Source of the DNA: Burkholderiales bacterium
GTDB lineage: Bacteria > Pseudomonadota > Gammaproteobacteria > Burkholderiales > Burkholderiaceae_C
Reading direction: 5' to 3'
DNA: 33,443 bases
Assembly: GCA_019510465.1 (NCBI GenBank)
Contig: JAEKKH010000160.1
Location: 1 to 33,443 of the forward strand
Shown here one piece after another: positions 26,645-33,443 of the stretch. Each line of letters opens with the position of its first letter. Position 1 is the first letter of the stretch. Made by a program: the position numbers and the translations under genes. The notes under the pieces were generated by a model that saw only the letters and a program-made list of their open reading frames with translations, searched no databases and was not told where the DNA came from.

Positions 26645-26891
26645 GAACGACATCAAGGAACTCATCATCGCCTCCCTGGCGCTGGAGGACATCACGCCCG
26701 CGGACATCGACGCCTCGGCGCCGCTGTTCGTCGACGGCCTCGGCCTCGATTCGATCGACGCGCTGGAACTCGGCCTCGCGCTGCAGAAGAAGTACGGCGT
26801 GAGCCTGTCGGCCGAGTCGGAGGAGGTGCGCGCCCATTTCGCGAGCGTCAGGGCGCTCGCCGCCTTCGTGACCGCCCAGGGCAAGGCGTGA
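26631..26891 (+). CDS. Acyl carrier protein 1
   Basis: The 86-residue protein is acidic and helical. The phosphopantetheine attachment site is Ser41 in GLGLDSIDALELGLAL, a textbook DSxxxxEL motif. The motif DITPADIDASAPLFVDGLGL and the C-terminal helix VRALAAFVTAQ fit ACPs of aryl polyene clusters, where a pair of ACPs carries the starter and growing chain. The gene begins inside the end of the acyltransferase gene. Confidence 0.93.
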   Translation: MQQLENDIKELIIASLALEDITPADIDASAPLFVDGLGLDSIDALELGLALQKKYGVSLSAESEEVRAHFASVRALAAFVTAQGKA

Positions 26892-26902
26892 AGGACAGCA
26901 TC

Positions 26903-27160
26903 ATGACCAAGGACGACATCTTCGCCAGGATCGTGCAGATCCTGAACCAGACCTTCGACATCGAGCCGGCGCGCATCACGCGCGAGTCGCGCCTCGGCGA
27001 GGACCTCGACATCGACTCGATCGACGCGGTCGATCTCATCGTGCAGCTCAAGCCGCTGGTGGGCAGGCGCCTGCAGCCCGAGGCGTTCAAGTCGGTGCGC
27101 ACGGTGCAGGACGTCGTCGATGCGCTGTACGGCCTCGTGCACGAGGCGCCCGCCGCGTGA
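26903..27160 (+). CDS. Acyl carrier protein 2
   Basis: The protein has 85 residues from ATG 26903, with AAGGA at 26891-26895 (seven-base spacer). A GTG at 26888 overlapping the previous stop is an alternative start. The carrier serine is Ser39 in LGEDLDIDSIDAVDLIVQLK. The sequence differs clearly from the first ACP, so the two are not a recent duplication and probably have separate partners. Its stop overlaps the next GTG by 4 nt. Confidence 0.92.
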   Translation: MTKDDIFARIVQILNQTFDIEPARITRESRLGEDLDIDSIDAVDLIVQLKPLVGRRLQPEAFKSVRTVQDVVDALYGLVHEAPAA

Positions 27161-27798
27161 ACGCCGCGATGGCGCCGGCCATGCCGACTCCCGCCGCCCC
27201 GCCCCGCCGGACGCCGCCGCTGCTGGCAGCCGTGCTGCTCGCCGTGAGCCTGGCCTATCCGGTGGTGGTGTACCTCGCGCTGGGCCATGTCAGCCCGCGC
27301 TGGATCGCGCTGCTGCTGGTGGGGCTGGCGCTCGCGCGTGCCTGGGTCACGCGCGAGTCGTTCTGGCTGGGCGCGGCCGCGCTCGCGATCGTGCTGGCCG
27401 CGGCCAGCTTCCTCGGCGGCCTCTGGGGGCCGCTCAAGCTCTATCCCGCGCTGGTCAACGCGGTGATGTTCGGCCTGTTCGCGATGAGCCTGTGGCGCGG
27501 CCCGAGCGTCGTCGAGCGCCTCGCACGCCTGCGCGAGCCCGATTTCCCCCCCGCCGCGGTCGCCTACACGCGCCGCGTGACGCAGGTGTGGTGCGGCTTC
27601 TTCGTGGTCAACGGACTCGTCGCCGTGGCGACGGCGCTGTGGGCCAGCACGGCCGCCTGGACGCTCTACAACGGCCTGCTGTCGTACGTCGCGATGGGCG
27701 CACTGATGGGCGGCGAGTGGCTGGTGCGCCAGCGCGTGCGCGCCCGCATCGCGGCGCGGGACGCGGTCCACGAGCGCCCCGGAGCCTCGAATGCGTGA
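27157..27798 (+). CDS. COG4648-type integral membrane protein of the polyene cluster
   Basis: The protein has 213 residues from GTG 27157, which overlaps the ACP2 stop (GTGA). A proline-rich leader is followed by about six hydrophobic segments, such as LLAAVLLAVSLAYPVVVYLA, WIALLLVGLALARAWV, LAIVLAAASFLGGLWGPLKL and WCGFFVVNGLVAVATALWAS. The central YPALVNAVMFGLFAMSLWRG and PPAAVAYTRRVTQVWCGFF are the conserved core of this family, found beside the adenylation gene in aryl polyene clusters. The exact biochemical role is unknown. Confidence 0.88.
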   Translation: MNAAMAPAMPTPAAPPRRTPPLLAAVLLAVSLAYPVVVYLALGHVSPRWIALLLVGLALARAWVTRESFWLGAAALAIVLAAASFLGGLWGPLKLYPALVNAVMFGLFAMSLWRGPSVVERLARLREPDFPPAAVAYTRRVTQVWCGFFVVNGLVAVATALWASTAAWTLYNGLLSYVAMGALMGGEWLVRQRVRARIAARDAVHERPGASNA

Positions 27799-29623
27799 TG
27801 CCGGCTGGCACCCGCTGACCGAACTGCCCCGCACCACCACGTCGACTTCGAGCACGGTGGCCTGGCGCGGCGGCGAGGCCTTGTCCGCCGCGCATTTCGC
27901 GGCCCAGGCAGCCGCCTGGCGCGACCTGCTCGCCACGCGATCCGGCGCGCGCTGGGTGCTGTTCACCGAAGACACCTTCGACTTCGCGTGCGCGCTGTTC
28001 GGCGCCTGGCACGCGGGCAAGACGGTGGTGCTGCCCGGCGACATGCAGGACGACACCGTGGCGCGCCTGCGCGGCGTGGCCGACGGCTTCCTGGGCGACG
28101 TCGAGGGCGCGCTGGCGCGTCCCGCGCCCTCGCGCGCGAGCATGCCTTTCTTCGAGCCCCTCGATCGCCAGGCCACGCAGCTGGTGGTCCACACCTCGGG
28201 CACCAACGGCGAGCCGCTCGCCATCTCCAAGACGCTGGCGCAGCTGGACGCCGAGGTGCACGCGCTGGAGGCGCGCTTCGGCGCGCTGTGCGACACCGGC
28301 CTCGCGCCCGTGAATCTCGCGCCCGAGCCGTTGGCGGGCCTGCAGGAGCCGGACGACGACGTCGAGACGCCGATGGTCTGGGCGACCGTCACGCACCAGC
28401 ACATCTACGGCCTGCTGTTCCGCGTGCTGTGGCCGCTGGCCGCCGGCCGGCCGTTCGCGGCCGAGCGCCTCGTGTTCAACGAGGAGATCGCGCAGCGCAT
28501 CCAGGGTCCCGCCGTGCTGGTGGCCAGCCCCGCGCACCTGCGCCGGCTGCCCGAGACGGTCGACTGGACGGCCGCCCGCGCCGGCTTGCGCGCCGTGTTC
28601 TCGTCCGGCGGCCCGCTGCCGCCCGAGGCCGCCGACGCGACGCTCGCGCTGCTGGGCGCGGCGCCGGTCGAGGTCTACGGCAGTTCCGAGACCGGTGGCG
28701 TCGCGTGGCGCCAGCGCGCGCGCCACGGCGACACCTGGCAGCCGCTGCCCGGCATCGAGTTCCGCGTCGAGGAGGGCGCGCTCGCCGTGCGCTCGCCGCA
28801 CCTGCCCGACCTCGAGTGGTTCCGCACCGCCGATCGCGCGACGCCGGCGGGCGACGGCATGGACGGCTTCGAGCTGCACGGCCGCGCCGACCGCATCGTC
28901 AAGATCGAGGAGAAGCGCGTCTCGCTGACCGCGCTGGAGCAGCGCCTGGCCACCAGCGGCGACGTCGCCGAGGCGCGCGTGCTGATGCTGGCCGACGAGC
29001 GTCCCGTCGTCGACGCCGCGGGCCTCGTGCTGCCGCACGCCGTGCGGCCGGCGGCGGTGGTCGCGCTCAGCGAGGCCGGGCGCACGAAGCTGGCGCGCAT
29101 CGGCAAGCCGGCGCTGGTGGCCGAGCTGCGCAAGGGACTGCTGGCCGCGGTCGACCGCGTCGCGCTGCCGCGCCGCTGGCGTCTCGTCGACACGCTGCCG
29201 GTGAACGCGCAGGGCAAGAGCACCGAGGCGCTGCTGGGGGCGCTGTTCGCGCCGGCCACCGACGTGCGCCCGCGGTCGCCGCAACCGAAGTGGCGCACCG
29301 CCGAGGCCGCGCACGCGCGGGCGTCGGTCGTGCTCGATCCCGCGCTCGAGGTCTTCGAAGGCCATTTTCCCGGCACGCCCATCCTGCCCGGGGTCGCGCA
29401 GGTGCACTGGGCGATCACGTTCGCACGCGAGCGCTTCGACATGCCGCCCCGCTTCGTCCGCCTGGACGGGCTGAAGTTCTCGCAGCCCGCGACGCCGGGG
29501 ATGCAGCTCGAACTCGAGCTGCACTGGAACGCGGCCACGGCGACGCTGCAATTCGAATACCACTCGACGTCGGGCCGCCATTCGAGCGGGCGCGTCGTGT
29601 TCGCCGCGGCGGAGGGGGCGTGA
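27791..29623 (+). CDS. Adenylation (AMP-ligase) enzyme fused to an ApeI/FabZ-like dehydratase
   Basis: The protein has 610 residues. Residues 1 to about 475 form an acyl/aryl-AMP ligase: the phosphate loop VVHTSGTNGEPLAISKTLAQ, VEVYGSSETGGVAWRQR, the hinge ELHGRADRIVKIEEKRVSL and the catalytic lysine in PVNAQGKSTEALLGALF. Residues from about 505 form a hotdog dehydratase with the active-site stretch FEGHFPGTPILPGVAQVH (His525). In separate-gene clusters these two activities are ApeH- and ApeI-like. The enzyme should load the aromatic starter onto an ACP and help dehydrate extended intermediates. It overlaps the upstream gene by 8 nt and the downstream start by 1 nt (TGATG). Confidence 0.93.
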   Translation: MRDAGWHPLTELPRTTTSTSSTVAWRGGEALSAAHFAAQAAAWRDLLATRSGARWVLFTEDTFDFACALFGAWHAGKTVVLPGDMQDDTVARLRGVADGFLGDVEGALARPAPSRASMPFFEPLDRQATQLVVHTSGTNGEPLAISKTLAQLDAEVHALEARFGALCDTGLAPVNLAPEPLAGLQEPDDDVETPMVWATVTHQHIYGLLFRVLWPLAAGRPFAAERLVFNEEIAQRIQGPAVLVASPAHLRRLPETVDWTAARAGLRAVFSSGGPLPPEAADATLALLGAAPVEVYGSSETGGVAWRQRARHGDTWQPLPGIEFRVEEGALAVRSPHLPDLEWFRTADRATPAGDGMDGFELHGRADRIVKIEEKRVSLTALEQRLATSGDVAEARVLMLADERPVVDAAGLVLPHAVRPAAVVALSEAGRTKLARIGKPALVAELRKGLLAAVDRVALPRRWRLVDTLPVNAQGKSTEALLGALFAPATDVRPRSPQPKWRTAEAAHARASVVLDPALEVFEGHFPGTPILPGVAQVHWAITFARERFDMPPRFVRLDGLKFSQPATPGMQLELELHWNAATATLQFEYHSTSGRHSSGRVVFAAAEGA

Positions 29624-30366
29624 TGGCCTCGGAGATCCGCACCTGCGCGGTCATCCCGGTCTACAACCACGGCGCGGCCGTGGGCGCCGTCGCGGCCCAC
29701 GTGCGCGCCAACGGCCTGCACTGCTTCCTGGTCGACGACGGCAGCTCGGCCGACTGCGCCGCGGTGCTGGACGCGCTCGCCCAGGCGCCCGACGTCACGC
29801 TGGTCCGGCTCGCGCTGAACCAGGGCAAGGGCGGGGCGATGATGGCCGGCCTGCGCGCCGCCGCCGCGGCGGGCTGGTCGCACGCGCTGCAGATCGACGC
29901 CGACGGCCAGCACGACGCCGGCGACATCCCGAAGTTCCTGGCCGCCGCCGCCGATCGGCCCGACGCCGTGATCTGCGGCGTGCCGATCTACGACGAGTCG
30001 GTGCCGATGGGGCGCCTGATCGGCCGCTATGCCACGCACGTCTGGGTGTGGATCAATTCGCTGTCGCTGGAGATCCGCGACTCGATGTGCGGCTTCCGGG
30101 TCTATCCGCTGGCGCCGGTCGTCAGGCTGTTCGACGAGGCCCGGCTGGGCCGGCGCATGGACTTCGACCCCGAGGTGCTGGTGCGCCTGCACTGGCGCGG
30201 GCTGCGCATCGTGAGCATCCCCACGCGCGTGACGTACCCGCAGGACGGGCTGTCGCACTTCCGGCTGGGCCTGGACAACTGGCTCATCTCGAAGATGCAC
30301 GCCCGGCTGGCCGTCGGCATGCTCCTGCGCTCGCCGCTGCTGCTGTGGCGCAAGGTGGCGCGGTGA
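29623..30366 (+). CDS. Family 2 glycosyltransferase
   Basis: The 247-residue protein starts at ATG 29623, in the TGATG overlap. The GT-A fold is clear: CAVIPVYNHGAAVGAVAAHV, FLVDDGSSADC, LNQGKGGAMMAGLRAAAAAG and the metal-binding DADGQHDAGDIPKFL. It has a DPM1-like IRDSMCGFRVYPLAPV and FDPEVLVRLHWRGLRIVSIP core and no C-terminal membrane domain. In aryl polyene clusters such an enzyme is found next to, or fused with, the following acyltransferase, which suggests glycosylation of the lipid product. Confidence 0.93.
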   Translation: MASEIRTCAVIPVYNHGAAVGAVAAHVRANGLHCFLVDDGSSADCAAVLDALAQAPDVTLVRLALNQGKGGAMMAGLRAAAAAGWSHALQIDADGQHDAGDIPKFLAAAADRPDAVICGVPIYDESVPMGRLIGRYATHVWVWINSLSLEIRDSMCGFRVYPLAPVVRLFDEARLGRRMDFDPEVLVRLHWRGLRIVSIPTRVTYPQDGLSHFRLGLDNWLISKMHARLAVGMLLRSPLLLWRKVAR

Positions 30367-31454
30367 GCCGTCCGTTGTCCAAGCCGTCCGCGGGCCCTGC
30401 GACGGGCCGCCCAGGGGAGGCCCGCGGTCCCGTCGGGGGACGCAGCGGCGTCCCCGGCGGGGAAGGGGCCGCGACGACCGCGGCCGGCACCGGGCAGCGC
30501 CACTGGTCGGCCATCGGCGAGGAGACGTTCGCCGGCGGCATGTGGCTGATGTACGCGCTGTTCCGCATCGGCGGGCGGCTGCCGTTCCGACTCGTCCTCT
30601 ACCCGGTCGTGCTCTGGTACTGGGCCGCCAACCGGGCCGCGCGCGAGGCGTCGCTCGAATACCTGCGGCGGCTGCAGGCGGCCACCGGCGCGCTGGGCCA
30701 CGAGCCCGGCCGGCGCGACACGCTGCGTCATTTCCTGTCGTTCGCCGAGACCATCCTCGACAAGATGCTGGCCGTCGGCGGGCGCTATCGGCTCCACACG
30801 ATCCGCTTCGTCGGCCGCGAGCTGATCGAGCAGATGGTGCGCGCGCGGCAGGGCGGGCTGGTGGTGACCGCGCACATGGGCTGCCTCGAGATGTGCCAGG
30901 CCTCGGCCGACGCCACGCCCGGGCTGAAGCTGACGGTGCTGGTGCACACGGTGCATGCGGAGCGCTTCAACCGCATGCTCGATCGCCTGTCGCCGGGGCG
31001 CGGCATCTCGCTGATGCAGGTCACCGAGATCTCGCCGGCCACGGCGGTGCTGCTGTCCGAGCGCGTGGCGCGCGGCGAGTTCGTCGCCATCGCCGGCGAT
31101 CGCGTGCCCCTGGCGGCCGGACGCGCGAGCGCCGTCGCGGTGCCGTTCCTCGGTCACGAGGCGCCGTTCCCCACCGGCGCCTACATGCTGGCCGCGCTGC
31201 TGAAGTGCCCGCTGTTCTCGATGGGCTGCATCCGCCAGGGCGACACGCACGAGGTCGTCTTCGAACGGCTCGCCGAGCGCGTCGTGCTGCCGCGTGGCGA
31301 TCGGCTGTCCGCCAGCGCCGCCTACGCCGCGGAGTTCGTCCGCGGCATCGAGCGGCTGCTGGCGCGCGCGCCCTACGAATGGTTCAATTTCTTTTCCTTC
31401 TGGAATCAACCCGGAGCGCTCGCCGCTCGTCCAGCTTCCAAGAGCCATGACTGA
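30363..31454 (+). CDS. LpxL/HtrB-like lipid acyltransferase
   Basis: The protein has 363 residues from GTG 30363, overlapping the glycosyltransferase stop (GTGA). The first ~45 residues are Gly/Pro/Ala-rich and not homologous to the family; they coincide with a palindromic repeat in the DNA. The real fold begins at WSAIGEETFAGGMWLMYALF, with a membrane segment (LPFRLVLYPVVLWYWAANRA), and carries the catalytic H(X4)E motif His171-Glu176 in VVTAHMGCLEMCQ. The later VAIAGDRVPLAAGR and AVPFLGHEAPFPTGAYMLAA match the LpxL lipid-A acyltransferase layout. It probably esterifies the polyene-bearing lipid. Confidence 0.9.
   Translation: MSRPLSKPSAGPATGRPGEARGPVGGRSGVPGGEGAATTAAGTGQRHWSAIGEETFAGGMWLMYALFRIGGRLPFRLVLYPVVLWYWAANRAAREASLEYLRRLQAATGALGHEPGRRDTLRHFLSFAETILDKMLAVGGRYRLHTIRFVGRELIEQMVRARQGGLVVTAHMGCLEMCQASADATPGLKLTVLVHTVHAERFNRMLDRLSPGRGISLMQVTEISPATAVLLSERVARGEFVAIAGDRVPLAAGRASAVAVPFLGHEAPFPTGAYMLAALLKCPLFSMGCIRQGDTHEVVFERLAERVVLPRGDRLSASAAYAAEFVRGIERLLARAPYEWFNFFSFWNQPGALAARPASKSHD
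30429..30462. repeat. Palindromic element inside the acyltransferase coding sequence
   Basis: GGGGACGC (30436-30443) and GCGTCCCC (30448-30455) pair perfectly around AGCG, and CCCGTC (30429-30434) pairs outside with GGCGGG (30456-30461). The element is read in frame as GPVGGRSGVPGGEG in the acyltransferase N-terminus. Confidence 0.7.
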
Positions 31455-32997
31455 ATCCCGCTCCATCCGCTTCGACGGCAGCCCGCTGAGCATCGAGGAC
31501 GTGTGCCTGCTCGCCGAGATGAAGGCCGACGCGTCGCTGTCCGACGCCCCGGCGTTCCGCGCGCGCATCCGCCGCGGCTCGGAGTTCCTCGAGCGCCTGC
31601 TGCGCGAGGACGGCGTCGTCTACGGCGTCACCACCGGCTATGGCGATTCATGCACCGTCGTCATCCCGCCCGAGCTGGTGCCCGAGCTGCCGCACCACCT
31701 GTTCGCGTACCACGGCGTGGGCCTGGGCCGCATGCTCGATCCGGCCGAGACGCGTGCCGTGCTGGCCGCGCGCCTGCAGTCGCTGGCGCAGGGTGTCTCG
31801 GGCGTCAGCATCGAGCTGCTCGAGCAACTGGCCGCGTTCATCGCGCACGACGTGCTGCCGCAGATCCCCGCCGAGGGCTCGGTGGGCGCCAGCGGCGACC
31901 TGACCCCGCTGTCGTACGTGGCCGCCGCGCTGTGCGGCGAGCGCGACGTGCTGTTCCAGGGCCGCATCCAGCCCGCCGCCGCGGCGCTGGAGACCCTGGG
32001 CCGCCAGCCGCTGCGCCTGCGTCCGAAGGAAGGCCTGGCGATCATGAACGGCACCGCCGTGATGACCGCGCTCGCCTGCCTCGCCTGGCAGCGCGCCGAC
32101 TACGTCTGCAAGCTGGCGTCGCGCCTGACCGCCTGCAACGTGCTGGCCAGCGCCGGCAACGCGCACCATTTCGACGAGGCGCTGTTCGCCGTCAAGCCGC
32201 ACGCCGGCCAGCAGCGCGTGGCCGCGCGCGTGCGCGCCGACCTCGCCGCCGACTCCGACAAGCCCGCGGCGCGCAACGAGCAGCGCCTGCAGGACCGCTA
32301 CTCGCTGCGCTGCGCGCCGCACGTCATCGGCGTGCTGGAGGACGCGCTGCCGTTCCTGCGCCAGCTCATCGAGAACGAGCTCAATTCGGCCAACGACAAC
32401 CCGATCATCGACGCCGAGCGCGAGCAGGTGCTGCATGGCGGCCATTTCTACGGCGGGCACGTCGCGTTCGCGATGGACAGCCTGAAGAACGCGGTGGCCA
32501 ACGTCGCCGACCTGCTGGACCGCCAGCTCGCGCTGCTGGTCGATACCCGCTACAACCACGGCCTGCCCTCCAACCTGTCGGGCGCCAGCGGCGCGCGCGC
32601 GCCGATCAACCACGGCCTGAAGGCGCTGCAGATCAGCGTCTCCGCGTGGACGGCCGAGGCGCTGAAGCAGACGATGCCGGCGAGCGTCTTCTCGCGGTCG
32701 ACCGAGTGCCACAACCAGGACAAGGTGAGCATGGGCACGATCGCCGCGCGCGACTGCCTGCGCGTGCTCGAGCTCACCGAGCAGGTCTGCGCCGCGATGC
32801 TGGTGGCCGCGCGCCAGGGCGTCGCGCTGCGCCGTGCCCAGGACGGCGTGCTGCCCGGTGCCGTGCTGCAGGCGTTCCAGGCCGACCTCGAGCGCCGCAT
32901 CGCGTTCGTGGCCGAGGATCGCGCGCTCGACGTCGACCTCCTCGCGCTGCTGGGAGCGCTGCGCAAGCGCGAGTGGGCGCTGTACGGCGATGCGTGA
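31447..32997 (+). CDS. MIO-type aromatic amino acid ammonia-lyase (HAL/PAL/TAL family)
   Basis: The 516-residue protein starts at ATG 31447, overlapping the previous gene by 8 nt. The self-forming methylidene-imidazolone prosthetic group comes from Ala148-Ser149-Gly150 in GSVGASGDLTPLSYV. The catalytic loop YGVTTGYGDS has the conserved tyrosine. Later landmarks are NGTAVMTALACLAW, QDRYSLRCAPHVIGVLED, NSANDNPIIDAE and the closing KVSMGTIAARDCLRVLELT. Residues 83-85 are His-His-Leu, which line up with the His-Leu selectivity pair of tyrosine ammonia-lyases. Deamination of Tyr, Phe or His is possible; tyrosine to p-coumarate best suits a polyene starter. The absence of hut genes argues against histidine catabolism. 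Confidence 0.9.
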   Translation: MTESRSIRFDGSPLSIEDVCLLAEMKADASLSDAPAFRARIRRGSEFLERLLREDGVVYGVTTGYGDSCTVVIPPELVPELPHHLFAYHGVGLGRMLDPAETRAVLAARLQSLAQGVSGVSIELLEQLAAFIAHDVLPQIPAEGSVGASGDLTPLSYVAAALCGERDVLFQGRIQPAAAALETLGRQPLRLRPKEGLAIMNGTAVMTALACLAWQRADYVCKLASRLTACNVLASAGNAHHFDEALFAVKPHAGQQRVAARVRADLAADSDKPAARNEQRLQDRYSLRCAPHVIGVLEDALPFLRQLIENELNSANDNPIIDAEREQVLHGGHFYGGHVAFAMDSLKNAVANVADLLDRQLALLVDTRYNHGLPSNLSGASGARAPINHGLKALQISVSAWTAEALKQTMPASVFSRSTECHNQDKVSMGTIAARDCLRVLELTEQVCAAMLVAARQGVALRRAQDGVLPGAVLQAFQADLERRIAFVAEDRALDVDLLALLGALRKREWALYGDA

Positions 32998-33427
32998 ATC
33001 CCGCCAGCCGGCCAGGCCGGACCTGTCGCACGAGATCGAGGTCGTGCCGCCGTTCTTCGACATCGACTCGATGGACATCGTCTGGCACGGCCACTACGTC
33101 AAGTACCTGGAGCTCGCGCGCTGCGCGCTGCTGGAGAAGTTCGACTACGGCTACACCCGGATGCGCGAGTCGGGCTACGCCTGGCCCGTCGTCGACCTGC
33201 GCCTGAAGTACGTGCGCCCGGCCACCTTCAACCAGCCGCTGGCCGTGCGCGCCGAGATCGTTGAGTGGGAGAACCGGCTGAAGTTCGAGTACGTCATCCG
33301 CGACAAGGCGACGGGCGGCAAGGTCCACACCGCGATGTCGATCCAGGTGGCCGTCGACATGGCCACGCGCGAGATGCAGTACGTCTGCCCGCGCGTGCTG
33401 TGGGAGCGGCTGGGGGTGGCGCCATGA
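32990..33427 (+). CDS. 4-hydroxybenzoyl-CoA-type hotdog thioesterase
   Basis: The 145-residue protein starts at ATG 32990, overlapping the ammonia-lyase by 8 nt. It has the hotdog thioesterase signature FFDIDSMDIVWHGHYVKYLE, with the catalytic aspartate in the MDIVWHGHY helix. LRLKYVRPATFNQPLAVRAE follows, then a strand-rich C-terminus. COG0824-type thioesterases are a constant part of aryl polyene and flexirubin clusters and may release or edit ACP-bound chains. Its stop overlaps the next start by 4 nt (ATGA). Confidence 0.92.
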   Translation: MRESRQPARPDLSHEIEVVPPFFDIDSMDIVWHGHYVKYLELARCALLEKFDYGYTRMRESGYAWPVVDLRLKYVRPATFNQPLAVRAEIVEWENRLKFEYVIRDKATGGKVHTAMSIQVAVDMATREMQYVCPRVLWERLGVAP

Positions 33428-33443
33428 GCGAACGCACGGCCGC
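33424..33443 (+). CDS. Start of the next cluster gene (truncated by window)
   Basis: ATG at 33424 overlaps the thioesterase stop as ATGA and opens MSERTA before the window ends. By position in related clusters a LolA-like lipoprotein carrier is expected, but six residues cannot show it. Confidence 0.5.

Noticed and set aside
31447-32997. Ammonia-lyase as HutH of histidine catabolism
   Set aside because: No hutU, hutI or hutG genes are near, and it is embedded with coding overlaps in a polyene-type operon; the His-Leu pair also favours tyrosine.

Overview
The window is a 33.4 kb piece of a very GC-rich bacterial chromosome with densely packed genes. Gene content and protein style (Burkholderiales-like GlnRS, DusC and FKBP proteins, AraC and TetR regulators, and an aryl-polyene-type lipid cluster) suggest a betaproteobacterium of the Burkholderiales, possibly near the Rubrivivax/Roseateles/Leptothrix group. 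That placement is inference; no rRNA or tRNA gene is present to test it.

Positions 1-8.3 kb hold housekeeping and accessory genes. They are the 3' end of a YpfJ-type zinc metallopeptidase, a membrane diguanylate cyclase, an ABC exporter half-transporter, a HEAT-repeat protein, a DHA2-type MFS exporter divergent from a TetR repressor, a NudK-type Nudix hydrolase divergent from a DeoR regulator, and what looks like the remnant of a CYTH-domain gene. The TetR and DeoR intergenic regions each carry a visible candidate operator: an 18-bp palindrome between a -35 and a -10 box, and a 10-bp direct repeat.

Positions 8.3-24.6 kb hold a GMC oxidoreductase divergent from an AraC regulator, a membrane-anchored protein of unknown function, a periplasmic FKBP isomerase, a GNAT acetyltransferase, a small conserved protein, a class V aminotransferase, dusC-gloA, a secreted chalcone-isomerase-fold protein, an outer-membrane channel-like protein, a small conserved protein downstream of glnS, glnS, a small membrane-anchored protein, and a LytS/LytR-type two-component pair with a small membrane protein upstream.

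Positions 25.07 kb to the right edge are the most interesting part: one uninterrupted plus-strand run of at least eleven genes, nearly all overlapping by 1-14 nt. It encodes a ketosynthase-like chain-length factor, two acyltransferases, two acyl carrier proteins, a COG4648-type membrane protein, an adenylation enzyme fused to an ApeI/FabZ-type dehydratase, a family 2 glycosyltransferase, an MIO-type aromatic amino acid ammonia-lyase, a hotdog thioesterase and the start of another gene. This is the first part of an aryl polyene / flexirubin-type pigment-lipid cluster. The inferred logic is that the ammonia-lyase makes a cinnamate-type starter, the adenylation domain loads it onto an ACP, and type II fatty-acid-like enzymes extend it as a polyene. 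The acyltransferases and glycosyltransferase would then attach the product to a membrane lipid. The catalytic ketosynthases, ketoreductase, second dehydratase and exporter should lie beyond the right edge.
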